Source: Pseudobutyrivibrio ruminis CF1b (lineage in GTDB: Bacteria; Bacillota; Clostridia; Lachnospirales; Lachnospiraceae). From it: a DNA stretch of 64,000 nt. The position numbers and the translations under genes are program-made. The stretch is taken from the NCBI RefSeq assembly GCF_000424005.1, contig NZ_AUJB01000002.1, positions 1-64,000 of the forward strand, read 5' to 3'. The notes beneath the pieces are model-generated. The model made no database searches, had not been told where the DNA came from, and saw only the letters and a list, made by a program, of their open reading frames with translations. Below are positions 7,719 to 17,172 of this stretch, piece by piece (within the stretch, counting starts at the first letter, position 1; each line of letters begins with the position of its first letter).

Positions 7719-8951
7719 ATGAAATTATTCAGCCAATATAAGGGTTTAAATAGGGCCAACTACATATTATTTATAGGTCGAATTGTCACCAATATGGGTG
7801 CCATGATTTGGCCTATGCTAACACTTATTCTTAATAAGAAAATTGGGTTCAATGCCACTGAAACTGCGCTTTTTACTATTTTCTCTGGCATTTTATTTTT
7901 ACCTGCAAATCTTTTGGGTGGACATGTGGCTGACAGGTTCAATAAGAAGCATGTCATTATTTACTGTGACATTGTGTCTATTGTTTTATTTGTCATCAGT
8001 GGTTTCCTGCCTCTTTCAATATTCTCCATCTGCGTACTGTTGGTAGGCGCTTTTTTCCAGACTTTGGAAAGCCCTGCATATCAGGCTCTGGTTGCTGATA
8101 TTACACCTGCAGAAAAAAGAGAAAAAGCATTTTCTTTATTATATTTAGGAGCTAATATCGGACTTATCCTCTCGCCTACATTAGCTGGATTGCTTTTCAA
8201 TAATTATCTCTGGCTGTGTTTTGTAATCAGTGGTCTGTCTATCAGTGTATCAACAGTATTAATTGGACTGTTCGTAAAAGATGAAAAGCTGGAGGAAGCT
8301 CCTACAGAGGATGTAGAAGAATCCGCCGACGATGGCCTAAACATCTGGAGCATTATCAGAAATAGCGGTGCATTGATTGCATTTATTATTTCGTTGGCAT
8401 TTTATCAGGGCGCGTACTCTCAATTTGGATACCTTATGCCTTTAGACATAGCAAAAGCCTTTCCGGAGAAAGGCTCAGTAATTTATGGAACTATCACTAG
8501 TGTAAACTGTTTCTTAGTAGTTTTGTTTACACCTATTATCACTATGGTATTTGAAAAAGTAGATCTGACCAAAAAGTTTGCTTTTGGAGTGTTCCTTCAG
8601 GTCGTTAGCTTTGCAGCATTCCTATTATCATTTGGAATCATTGGCGGCTACTATGTTTCAATCGCCTTATTTACTTTTGGTGAAATCCTTACCACCATTA
8701 TGATGGGCGCATTCCTTGCAGAACGTGTACCTGAAAGCCATAGAGGTCGCATCTTTGGTGTGACAAACTTCGCCGGTGCTTTTATGCAGGGCATCACACA
8801 GTTCGGCAGTGGAAGAATGTTTGACACCTTCGGCCCTGCCTACGCCTGGGCCTTCTCTATTGCAATGACAATGGTCGCTGTCATCGCAGCACTGATGCTT
8901 GTATACCTGGACAAAAAAGAGTTTAGTCAGCTGTATGTACAGGCTGACTAA
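7719..8951 (+). CDS. MFS transporter, drug-efflux type
   Basis: A 410-residue protein with about twelve membrane segments. The loop motif A between segments 2 and 3 reads GGHVADRFNKKHV, typical of the MFS drug:H+ antiporter branch, and a second copy (ESHRGRIFG) lies in the C-terminal half. AGGAG precedes the ATG. It is a single gene divergent from proC. Its last bases form part of a long hairpin that ends transcription of the convergent gene. Substrate unknown. Confidence 0.85.
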   Translation: MKLFSQYKGLNRANYILFIGRIVTNMGAMIWPMLTLILNKKIGFNATETALFTIFSGILFLPANLLGGHVADRFNKKHVIIYCDIVSIVLFVISGFLPLSIFSICVLLVGAFFQTLESPAYQALVADITPAEKREKAFSLLYLGANIGLILSPTLAGLLFNNYLWLCFVISGLSISVSTVLIGLFVKDEKLEEAPTEDVEESADDGLNIWSIIRNSGALIAFIISLAFYQGAYSQFGYLMPLDIAKAFPEKGSVIYGTITSVNCFLVVLFTPIITMVFEKVDLTKKFAFGVFLQVVSFAAFLLSFGIIGGYYVSIALFTFGEILTTIMMGAFLAERVPESHRGRIFGVTNFAGAFMQGITQFGSGRMFDTFGPAYAWAFSIAMTMVAVIAALMLVYLDKKEFSQLYVQAD

Positions 8952-8955
8952 ACTC
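8913..8955 (-). terminator. Convergent terminator inside the MFS 3' end
   Basis: A perfect 13-bp stem (8919-8931 with 8943-8955) has an 11-base loop. On the minus strand it is followed by six T residues (8913-8918), so it ends the rarA-aspartate aminotransferase-reductase transcript. The hairpin lies within the last MFS codons. Confidence 0.85.
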
Positions 8956-8973
8956 ATCATCTTACGTATTTGA

Positions 8974-10011
8974 TTACTGCACTTTTCTATTTCCTGCAAG
9001 AACCTCTTTATAATCCTCCAGGTTCTTTCTTAGAAGTACAGGGATATTAAGCTCATATGGGCAGTGTGTCATGCATTTTCCGCATTCAATACAGTCGTTG
9101 ATTTTTTCCATTTCTGCCTGCCAGTGTTCGCTGAGCCATCCAGCACTAGGTGCTCTTCTAAGCATAAGAATCATTCTGTTACACTGGTTAATCTGGATAC
9201 CAACTGTGCAAGGCATGCAGTAGCCACATCCACGACAGAATTCTCCACTAAGCTCATTCTTCTCATCCGCAATAAACTTAGCTATTTCAGAATCATATTC
9301 TGGTGTATTATCCATATATGATAGCCATTCATCCAGCTCAGATTCCTTTTGTATTCCCCAGATTGGAACTGCTCCGTCAAACTGGCTGATGAAAGCCATA
9401 GCAGCCTTAGAATTTGTAATTAATCCTCCAGCCAAGCCCTTCATCCCAATGAAGCCCACATTGTTTTCATTACAAAGCTTTAGAAGCTCTATCTCCTTAT
9501 CTGATGCAAGATAGCTCATAGGGTATTGAACTGTTTCATATAATCCAGACTCAATAAGCTCTTTGGCAACACCAAGCTTATGTGCAGTTCCAGCAATATG
9601 GCGTATCTTTCCCTGGCGCTTAGCCTCTTCCATACACTCATACATACCAGTTCCATCTCCAGGCTTGTAGCACTGTCCCATCATATGAAACTGATAAATA
9701 TCAATGTAATCAGTTTTAAGATTTGTAAGGGATGTATCCAAATCCTTCCAAAAATCATCTGGAGTCTTTGCTGCTGTTTTTGTAGCAATTACGATTTCTT
9801 CCCTTTTAACAAAGCCTGTTCCAAAGGCCTCTCCCAGCTTTATCTCGCTATCGCTATATGCTCTGGCTGTATCGAAAAATCGCATACCTCCATCATAAGC
9901 TTTTCTGAGAATCCTTACTGCTTCTTCCACAGAAACTCTTTGGATTGGAAGTGCCCCAAAACCATTCTGTGGAACCTTAATACCAGTGCGTCCTAATGTG
10001 ACTTCTTTCAT
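8974..10011 (-). CDS. Aldo/keto reductase with C-terminal ferredoxin domain
   Basis: The N-terminal half is an AKR barrel with the tetrad Asp47, Tyr52, Lys78 and His109. The C-terminal third carries cysteine clusters, CRGCGYCMPC and then CIECGKCMTHCP (Cys307, 310, 313, 317), which should bind a 4Fe-4S cluster. Such fusions are common in Clostridia and may couple ferredoxin-like electron transfer to carbonyl reduction; the substrate is unknown. It is the last gene of an apparent three-gene unit, 9 bases after the aminotransferase. Confidence 0.88.
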   Translation of the reverse strand: MKEVTLGRTGIKVPQNGFGALPIQRVSVEEAVRILRKAYDGGMRFFDTARAYSDSEIKLGEAFGTGFVKREEIVIATKTAAKTPDDFWKDLDTSLTNLKTDYIDIYQFHMMGQCYKPGDGTGMYECMEEAKRQGKIRHIAGTAHKLGVAKELIESGLYETVQYPMSYLASDKEIELLKLCNENNVGFIGMKGLAGGLITNSKAAMAFISQFDGAVPIWGIQKESELDEWLSYMDNTPEYDSEIAKFIADEKNELSGEFCRGCGYCMPCTVGIQINQCNRMILMLRRAPSAGWLSEHWQAEMEKINDCIECGKCMTHCPYELNIPVLLRKNLEDYKEVLAGNRKVQ

Positions 10012-10020
10012 AGCAACACC

Positions 10021-11310
10021 TTATACAGCCTTCATATTGATAAGCTTCTCAAGATATGCGATACGTGCGCAAACTGTAAATACATCTGCTGCCTGCTCAA
10101 GCTCTTCGATTGGTGGAAGTGATGGAGCGAAGCGGATGATTGAATCGTTAGGGTCCATGTGATATGGGAATGGAGCGCCTGCTGGTGTAAGAACAACGCC
10201 TGCCTCCTTAGCCAAATCTACGATACGAGTAGCTGTACCCTTTGGAGCCTCAAATGTGATGAAGTATCCACCCTTTGGTGAAATCCAGCTACCACACTCT
10301 GGCTCAGCCAAATCTCTTTCCATTGTCTTGATTACAAGCTCAAACTTAGGACGAAGAATCTTAGCATGCTTCTCCATGTGCTTATCAACTGATTCTACAT
10401 CTGCAAAATATCTTGCGTGACGAATCATATTTACCTTATCGAATCCAATTGTCTGAACTGTAAGTGTCTTCTTAAGCTCCTCACGATTTCTATGATTGCA
10501 AGCGATAGCAGCGATTCCAGCCCCTGCAAATGTAATCTTTGAAGTAGATGCAAACTCAAATACTAAGTCTGGATTATCTGCTTCCTCACACTCGTGAAGA
10601 ATATTTAAAATCTTCTTCTTTTCCTTATATAAGTGATGTACCGCATATGCGTTATCCCAGAATACTCTGAAGTCCTTAGCTGCAGGCTTAAGATTAGCCA
10701 TACGTCTAACAACCTCATCAGAATATACGATACCCTGTGGATTAGAATACTTAGGTACACACCAGATACCCTTGATGCTGTCGTCTGCTGCAACTAAGCC
10801 TTCTACAACATCCATATCTGGACCGTCCTCGTTCATTGGGACGTTAATCATATCAAAACCAAAATGCTGTGTAATAGCGAAATGTCTGTCATAACCTGGT
10901 ACTGGGCATAACCATCTTACTCTTTCAAGCTTGCACCATGGTGTACATCCACCGAAACCAAACATGTAACCGCGAGCCACTGCATCAAACATAAGATTAA
11001 GTGATGAGTTTCCTCCTACGATAACCTGCTCTGGCTGGCAATCCATAATCTCTGCCATAAGATGCTGTGCTTCAACGATGCCCTCAAGCTGTCCGTAATT
11101 TCTAGTCTCTACTCCGTTCATGCACTTCATAAGAGACTTGCCGTCGAGAATATCTAAAAGAGGCATAGAAAGATTAAGCTGCTCTGTTGATGGCTTCCCT
11201 CTACTCATATCGAGCTTAAGGCCTTTTCGCTGCCAGTCTTTGTACTGACTAAAGAGCTGCTCCTTCTCTGCTTCTAATTCCTGTAATGACATTTCGCTGT
11301 ACTTTTTCAT
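10021..11310 (-). CDS. PLP-dependent aspartate aminotransferase (type Ic-like)
   Basis: A 429-residue fold-type I aminotransferase. The N-terminal LDMSRGKPSTEQLNLS segment and overall length fit the separate aspartate aminotransferase subgroup (Pfam Asp_aminotransf). PLP lysine is Lys258 in STSKITFAG; the cofactor-binding Asp219-Asn220-Ala-Tyr222 is present. It should interconvert aspartate/2-oxoglutarate and oxaloacetate/glutamate. It follows rarA by 27 bases and precedes the reductase by 9. Confidence 0.88.
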   Translation of the reverse strand: MKKYSEMSLQELEAEKEQLFSQYKDWQRKGLKLDMSRGKPSTEQLNLSMPLLDILDGKSLMKCMNGVETRNYGQLEGIVEAQHLMAEIMDCQPEQVIVGGNSSLNLMFDAVARGYMFGFGGCTPWCKLERVRWLCPVPGYDRHFAITQHFGFDMINVPMNEDGPDMDVVEGLVAADDSIKGIWCVPKYSNPQGIVYSDEVVRRMANLKPAAKDFRVFWDNAYAVHHLYKEKKKILNILHECEEADNPDLVFEFASTSKITFAGAGIAAIACNHRNREELKKTLTVQTIGFDKVNMIRHARYFADVESVDKHMEKHAKILRPKFELVIKTMERDLAEPECGSWISPKGGYFITFEAPKGTATRIVDLAKEAGVVLTPAGAPFPYHMDPNDSIIRFAPSLPPIEELEQAADVFTVCARIAYLEKLINMKAV

Positions 11311-11337
11311 TGCATGGTCCTTCCTTTATTACCTAAT

Positions 11338-12660
11338 TTATTTATCATTACGTACTTTATCCAAGTACTCATTGATAATCTGTTCATATCCCAGATTTCC
11401 TGGTCGATAGAAATCACCGATTTCCAAACCTTCAGGTAAGTAACGTTGATGTGAAAAGTGATTTGGAAAATCGTGTGCATATTCGTAGCCAATGCCGTGC
11501 CCCAGCTTTCCAGCTGATTTGTAGTGAGCATCCTGAAGGTGAGTAGGTATTGGTCGCGTGGTATTATTCTTCACCTCTGCCATAGCCAAATCAATAGCTC
11601 CGTAGGCTGAATTTGACTTTGGTGCGCAGGCTACATATGTGGCTGCGTGTGAAAGAATAATACGTGATTCTGGCATTCCGATTCTCTCAACTGCCAGAAA
11701 CGCATTTGTAGCAACTACAAGCGCCATAGGATCTGCATTTCCTACATCCTCAGATGCGCAGATGCAAATACGTCTGGCAATAAACTTTGGATCCTCTCCT
11801 GCGTATAGCATTCTAGCTAGATAATAAACTGCTGCATCAGGATCCGAGCCTCTCATACTCTTTATAAAAGCAGAGATGGTGTCATAATGGTTATCGCCAT
11901 CTTTGTCGTATTTTATAACTCTTCTCTGAATACATTCGCTGGCCACATCTATTGTAATATGAATTTTTCCATCTTCGGCTCTGTCTGTAGTGAGCACACC
12001 AAGCTCGATTGCTGTAAGGGCACTTCTGGCATCGCCATTGGCAATGTCTGCCAAGAAATCAAGTGCATCATCATCAATGACTGCATCATAGCTTCCCAGT
12101 CCCTTTTCGCTGTCGGTGATTGCTCGCATTATCAAAGTCTTAATGTCATCTGCCTCAAGTGGCTTCAGTTCGAAGATGATAGACCTTGATAGAAGAGCTC
12201 CGTTAACCTCGAAATAAGGGTTTTCTGTGGTGGCACCAATAAGGATGATGGTGCCATCTTCAACAAATGGAAGCAGGTAGTCCTGCTGCCCCTTGTTGAA
12301 TCTATGAATCTCATCTATAAACAAGATGGTCTTTTTGCCGTAAGCCCCGAGCGTTTGCTTTGCGGCCTCCACCACGGCCTCCATGTCCTTCTTTCCCGAT
12401 GTGGTGGCATTTATAGATGTAAATTCCGCTGCTGTAGTATGGGCAATAACCTGAGCAAGAGTAGTCTTGCCTGTGCCAGGAGGCCCATAAAATATGATAG
12501 AAGAAAGCTTGTCTGCCTTGATGGCACGATATAGGAGCTTATCCTTGCCAATGATGTGCTGCTGGCCTACTACCTCATCAAGTGTGGTAGGTCGAAGACG
12601 AGCTGCAAGTGGCGACTCCTTTTTCTTGGCTTCCTGCCTCATATAATCAAAAAGATCCAT
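11338..12660 (-). CDS. rarA: Replication-associated recombination protein RarA (MgsA)
   Basis: AAA+ ATPase acting at stalled replication forks. The 440-residue protein has Walker A GPPGTGKTT (59-67), Walker B with Asp116-Glu117 in LFIDEIHRF, and the C-terminal tetramerisation region with the PKSNSAYGAI and GYEYAHDFPNHF segments typical of RarA. It starts the three-gene minus-strand unit with the aminotransferase and reductase. Confidence 0.94.
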   Translation of the reverse strand: MDLFDYMRQEAKKKESPLAARLRPTTLDEVVGQQHIIGKDKLLYRAIKADKLSSIIFYGPPGTGKTTLAQVIAHTTAAEFTSINATTSGKKDMEAVVEAAKQTLGAYGKKTILFIDEIHRFNKGQQDYLLPFVEDGTIILIGATTENPYFEVNGALLSRSIIFELKPLEADDIKTLIMRAITDSEKGLGSYDAVIDDDALDFLADIANGDARSALTAIELGVLTTDRAEDGKIHITIDVASECIQRRVIKYDKDGDNHYDTISAFIKSMRGSDPDAAVYYLARMLYAGEDPKFIARRICICASEDVGNADPMALVVATNAFLAVERIGMPESRIILSHAATYVACAPKSNSAYGAIDLAMAEVKNNTTRPIPTHLQDAHYKSAGKLGHGIGYEYAHDFPNHFSHQRYLPEGLEIGDFYRPGNLGYEQIINEYLDKVRNDK

Positions 12661-12720
12661 GTGATACCTTCCTATTTTTTCGAATTATTAGCACAAACAT
12701 TATAGCACAAACGTTCTATT

Positions 12721-12786
12721 CATAAAATAAAAATAGTATCAAAAGCTTTCACTTTAGTAAGCTAAAGTAATCACCTTTGATACTAT
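12721..12786 (-). terminator. Two-stage terminator after fructokinase
   Basis: An outer 11-bp stem (12733-12743 with 12776-12786) encloses a second 7-bp stem (ACTTTAG 12751-12757 with CTAAAGT 12762-12768). The minus strand then runs into T-rich sequence. It ends the fructan uptake operon. Confidence 0.75.
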
Positions 12787-12871
12787 ACTATAATTCAATC
12801 CATATTACAATAAAAAGTTTGTCCCCGGGAGACATTTGTCCGTAGTGCACAAATTTTCATCTCTAATAATT

Positions 12872-13831
12872 CTATTTTGCATCTTTTATATAGTTATGTA
12901 TTTCCTCTACTGAAGGCATAACCCTAAGAGCTCCTCGTCGCGTAGTAATAAGAGAAGCAGCTGCATTTGCTGTTGTTAACATCTCTTTAAGAGAAGCCTC
13001 ATCATAATTGTCTATTCCAACCTCAAGAACAGAATTGATAACTGACCCCATGAATGTATCTCCTGCACCTGTTGTTTCAATAGTATTAGGATTTAAAAAT
13101 GGAGCACACTCTACAACAGTATCACCATACAAGGCATAGCTGCCATCTTTACCAAGTGTGGCACATACAAGCTTTATTCCATATTTTTCCTTAATAATCT
13201 GAGCCCCTTTAAGGATATCTGTCTCTCCAGTAAAGAACTCTATTTCATTATCAGAGATTTTAAGAATATCGCATTTACGGAATCCAAAATCCATTTTTTC
13301 TTTAGCGATTTCTAAATCTGACCAAAGTGGTGGTCTAAGATTAGGGTCAAAGCTTACTAAGATACCGCTTTCTTTTGCAGTATCCAAAGCCTTAATAGTT
13401 GCTTCTTCCACAGTCTTGTGTGTCATAGAAAGGGTACCGAAATGGAAAATCTTGGCACTCTTAATAAGGTCAGTATCTACCTCTTCAGCTGAAAGCATAA
13501 CATCTGCACCGGGATTTCTATAGAAAGAAAAGTCCCTGTCACCATCCTCATAGGTATGAACAAATGCAAGAGTAGTATGAACATCCTTGTCATACTTTAA
13601 TCCACTTACATTAATGCCAAGACCTGCTACAGTATTTGAAAGCATATGACCAAAATTATCATCTCCAACCTTACCTATAAAGGCTGTGGACTTGCCATAA
13701 TTTTGGAGCATTGCAAGCACATTACAAGGAGCTCCACCTGGATTTGCCTCCAACAGTGGATTTCCATGCTCACTTATGCCATTTTCAGTAAAGTCTATTA
13801 ATAGCTCTCCTAATGCAACTACATCAACCAT
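12872..13831 (-). CDS. Fructokinase (PfkB family)
   Basis: Phosphorylates fructose to fructose 6-phosphate. The 319-residue protein has the PfkB signatures GELLIDF (8-14), NPGGAPCNVLA (30-40) and the anion-hole/catalytic GAGDTF (255-260) with base Asp258. It lies 23 bases after the cytoplasmic GH32, which releases fructose, so fructokinase is the best call over ribokinase. Last gene of the operon. Confidence 0.92.
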   Translation of the reverse strand: MVDVVALGELLIDFTENGISEHGNPLLEANPGGAPCNVLAMLQNYGKSTAFIGKVGDDNFGHMLSNTVAGLGINVSGLKYDKDVHTTLAFVHTYEDGDRDFSFYRNPGADVMLSAEEVDTDLIKSAKIFHFGTLSMTHKTVEEATIKALDTAKESGILVSFDPNLRPPLWSDLEIAKEKMDFGFRKCDILKISDNEIEFFTGETDILKGAQIIKEKYGIKLVCATLGKDGSYALYGDTVVECAPFLNPNTIETTGAGDTFMGSVINSVLEVGIDNYDEASLKEMLTTANAAASLITTRRGALRVMPSVEEIHNYIKDAK

Positions 13832-13854
13832 TTATTAATCTCCCTAAGCGCTTT

Positions 13855-15378
13855 TTATAAATCGTATTTAACAATGTTAAGAATTGCATCTTCATTTGTA
13901 TTGAAGAAGATTCCATCGCATGATACATCTGTAGGAAGTGAAGCTGTCATTACATAAAGACCATCCTCAAAAAATACTTCCATACTGTATCTATCCATAA
14001 CAATTCTAAGCTTGATAGAATCCTTATTCCAAGGAATATGAGCTCTACGCTGGTGCACTATTGCTCGTCTGCTACCAGAGAACTTTCTATCGATTTTTGC
14101 GATATTCTCCTTAGGTCTAAGAACAATATCGGTATGATATTTTTCATCTGCTGCAATAGAAATGACAAACTTGTCAAACATTGCATCAACATCTTTTGGT
14201 CTTACTTCAAGCTCTAAATCTACACAACGACCATTGATTCCTTCAAGAGAAATTGCTCCGTCAATTGACTCACTATCTCTGTCCTTCAAATCTGTTGTTG
14301 CAGAAATTTCAAAGTCTTTGTACTCAACCTTGCCGCTTCTCATGTCCTCTAATTCTTTGATTGGCCACTGGCGTAATCTTCCATCTTTGATAGAGATTTC
14401 TCTTGGAAGAGCCATCTGTCCGAACCAAGGCTCTCTGGCGTCGTGAGCACCTGCTGTATCCCAGTTCTGCATCCAACCAATCATTACACGTCTGCCATCT
14501 ACCATTTCAACAGTCTGCATAGCGTAATAATCGATACCATAATCTACAGCCTGAACCTTTTCCTCTGTAAAGGAATCGGTAGCATCATCATATCCACCAA
14601 TAATGCAGATATTTCCATTACCATTATGGAATTCGAAGCCTTCTGGAAGCATATCCTGTGGGCTTGTAAGAAGAACCCCCTTGCCATCTAATTCAAAGAA
14701 ATCAGGGCATTCCCACATAAGACCATATCTCCCCTTATTAGACGCGAAAACCTTTTCAAATTCCCATTTAAAGCAATCGTTACTCTTGAATAATAAGAGC
14801 TGTCCGCTGCCATCTGCTGCACGGTTAGCAACTAATACTCTGTATGTGCCATCTTTTTTCTTCCAAATCTTTGGATCTCTGAAATCAGTTTTGCTAGATC
14901 CCTCTGGAATCAAATCAGCATTAATAACTGGGTTGTTTTCGTATTTTTCATAATCAATTCCATCACCAACAGCAACACACTGTGTCTGGAATTCTTTCAT
15001 CTGTCCATTTTCTACTGTGCGCTTCATAACACCTGTGTACATAAGAAGATGTCTACCATCCTCAAGTGTAATAGCGCTTCCAGAAAATACTCCATCCTTA
15101 TCATAGAATTCGTCTGGAGCTAAAGCTGCAGGAAGGAACTCCCAATGAAGTAAATCAGTACTTACTGCATGACCCCAGTGCATTGGGCCCCAGTGGGCAT
15201 CATATGGATGATACTGATAAAACATGTGATATTTGCCTTCATAATAGCAAAGACCATTTGGATCATTCATCCAACCAACACGTGGTGTTAAATGAAACTT
15301 TGGTCGGGTTTCTTTTGCAATAAGTTTTTCCTGTGCTTCTTCGTATTTTCTTGCTTCGCGAAGAGTCTGACTGTTCAT
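13855..15378 (-). CDS. Cytoplasmic GH32 beta-fructofuranosidase
   Basis: Hydrolyses sucrose, sucrose phosphate or short fructans. The 507-residue protein lacks a signal peptide. GH32 catalytic marks are complete: nucleophile Asp39 in WMNDPNG, transition-state Asp168 in FRDP, and acid/base Glu223 in WECPDFF; a GH32 C-terminal beta-sandwich follows. Since the linked importer is an ABC system without PTS genes, imported sugar is not phosphorylated, so a fructo-oligosaccharide hydrolase is more likely than sucrose-6-phosphate hydrolase. Confidence 0.92.
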   Translation of the reverse strand: MNSQTLREARKYEEAQEKLIAKETRPKFHLTPRVGWMNDPNGLCYYEGKYHMFYQYHPYDAHWGPMHWGHAVSTDLLHWEFLPAALAPDEFYDKDGVFSGSAITLEDGRHLLMYTGVMKRTVENGQMKEFQTQCVAVGDGIDYEKYENNPVINADLIPEGSSKTDFRDPKIWKKKDGTYRVLVANRAADGSGQLLLFKSNDCFKWEFEKVFASNKGRYGLMWECPDFFELDGKGVLLTSPQDMLPEGFEFHNGNGNICIIGGYDDATDSFTEEKVQAVDYGIDYYAMQTVEMVDGRRVMIGWMQNWDTAGAHDAREPWFGQMALPREISIKDGRLRQWPIKELEDMRSGKVEYKDFEISATTDLKDRDSESIDGAISLEGINGRCVDLELEVRPKDVDAMFDKFVISIAADEKYHTDIVLRPKENIAKIDRKFSGSRRAIVHQRRAHIPWNKDSIKLRIVMDRYSMEVFFEDGLYVMTASLPTDVSCDGIFFNTNEDAILNIVKYDL

Positions 15379-15411
15379 AGTTAATTAAATTCCTTCCTAA
15401 GTTATAGCTTG

Positions 15412-15453
15412 TTTATAAAAACTTTGTGGGCAACTTATAAAAGCGCCCACAAA
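15412..15453 (-). terminator. Intercistronic hairpin between binding protein and GH32
   Basis: A 9-bp stem TTTGTGGGC/GCCCACAAA (15423-15431 with 15445-15453) is followed on the minus strand by GTTTTTATA. It sits in the 81-base gap after the binding-protein gene. It probably acts as a partial terminator or 3' stabiliser that keeps binding-protein levels above those of the enzymes. Confidence 0.6.
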
Positions 15454-15459
15454 ATACTT

Positions 15460-17121
15460 TTAGTTAGCGTAGAAATCGTCAAAGTACTTCTGATAAATAT
15501 CAAGGTACTCTGCTACACCATAATCATCTACCTGCTTGAGGTAAGCATTCCAAGAATCATCTGTGATACCATCTCTGATGAACTCAGCCTTGCTTGAGTT
15601 AAGGTAGCTTACTAAGTCTGCCTGGATTGCTGAAAGCTTCTCTGTATCTTCAGAGTTCATAAATACACGTGGGTATACATACTTGCCGTGCATATCATCT
15701 GTATAGTAATCCTTAATCCAATCAAGACGATACTGAGCATCATCTGGGCAAGTTACATACTTTCCGTAGTACTCATCTAAGATTGCAAGAGGACCACCAA
15801 CACACTCAGCCTCACGTACTTCTACTGGAGAAGCATCGCCAAGTGGTGCATGCTTAAGCATCTTCTCGCCATCAGCGTTCTCGCCTAATTCAAAGATATC
15901 GAAATCATCGTCCTCACCATATGTTCCCCAGTTGTTCTGTGGAGACTGGAATGGATCGTACATCTTGTCAAGCCAAGCGCAAACGAATGCAGGATTCTTA
16001 CATACACTTGTGATTACGCAACGACCTCTGTCGAAACCTGATGTGAATGAACCGTTCTGTGGTGTAACGTTTACTGTATCAGCCTTTAAAGCCTTAAGTG
16101 GTACATAGTCTGTAATGTTATCGATGTTAGCAACATCCCAAGAGAAGCAAACACCATATCTGTGTGACTTACCCTTTGCTACGTATGTAGCCCAGTCCTG
16201 AGTAAAGCACTCTGGGTCGATGAGGCCTTCAGCGTAAAGCTTGTGGAGCCATTCTGTACCCTTTCTGAAACCATCTGTTGTTGCTGTACAAATAACCTTC
16301 TTGTCATCTGTTACTGCAATATGCTGACCCATATCTACATCACCGATACCATCGCCAAAACCGTTTGTAAGAAGGTTTGGATCCTGATCGTTTACGATGC
16401 AAGACATAGGAATGATGTCACCATCAATACCGAATTCCTTCTGAAGCTCTGAAGCGTGCTCCTGGAATGCTAAAAGTACCTGCTCGAACTCATCAACTGT
16501 TGTAGGTGTCTCAAGTCCAAGGAAGTCAAGCCACTTCTGGTTGATGAATGTCATGTTGTTACCAACTGTCTGGATAGCTGTCTTTTCGCTACCAAGCTGC
16601 TCGATCCAAGGAAGTGCCCAAATGTGTCCATCCTCATCCTCGCACATTGTTCTGTACTCTGGGTACTTATCAAATACTGCCTTAAGATTTGGCATGTTGT
16701 TGTCAATGTACTCTTCAACTGGAACGATAACGCCCTGATCTGCATATCTGATTAAGTCGTTGTCGCCAAAACCAGCGTTAAATACCATATCTGTAAGTGT
16801 GTTTACATTTGACATATTGAGGGAAATCTTATCACCCCACTGATCAGATGAGATTGCTGTCCAATCAACATGTACGTTTGTCTCTTCCTCAAGTCTCTTG
16901 AAGATTGTACGGTTGTTAGGATTCTCCTCTGTTCCTACAGGATAGCTGATTGTTCCTGTGATTGTTACCTGCTCTGCAAGTGGCCAAGTGATGTTGCTTG
17001 CATCTACCTTATCTGCATTGCTGGCACCGTTGCCACCCTTGCCACAGCCGACAAACATTGATGAAGCCATTGTCATCGCAAGAGCTGCAGCTACAATACG
17101 TTTTGCATTTCTCTTCTTCAT
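15460..17121 (-). CDS. Sugar ABC transporter solute-binding lipoprotein
   Basis: A 553-residue family-1 extracellular binding protein of the large LplA/YtcQ type. The N-terminus has a basic, hydrophobic signal ending at VGC (Cys26), which should be lipid-modified. Its place after two permease genes and before GH32 and fructokinase points to fructo-oligosaccharides or sucrose as ligand (inferred). An AGGAGG site precedes the ATG. Confidence 0.9.
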   Translation of the reverse strand: MKKRNAKRIVAAALAMTMASSMFVGCGKGGNGASNADKVDASNITWPLAEQVTITGTISYPVGTEENPNNRTIFKRLEEETNVHVDWTAISSDQWGDKISLNMSNVNTLTDMVFNAGFGDNDLIRYADQGVIVPVEEYIDNNMPNLKAVFDKYPEYRTMCEDEDGHIWALPWIEQLGSEKTAIQTVGNNMTFINQKWLDFLGLETPTTVDEFEQVLLAFQEHASELQKEFGIDGDIIPMSCIVNDQDPNLLTNGFGDGIGDVDMGQHIAVTDDKKVICTATTDGFRKGTEWLHKLYAEGLIDPECFTQDWATYVAKGKSHRYGVCFSWDVANIDNITDYVPLKALKADTVNVTPQNGSFTSGFDRGRCVITSVCKNPAFVCAWLDKMYDPFQSPQNNWGTYGEDDDFDIFELGENADGEKMLKHAPLGDASPVEVREAECVGGPLAILDEYYGKYVTCPDDAQYRLDWIKDYYTDDMHGKYVYPRVFMNSEDTEKLSAIQADLVSYLNSSKAEFIRDGITDDSWNAYLKQVDDYGVAEYLDIYQKYFDDFYAN

Positions 17122-17172
17122 TTTCTTGTTCTCCTCCTAATTTATATAACAGCTTTTGCTGCTATTTACTTA

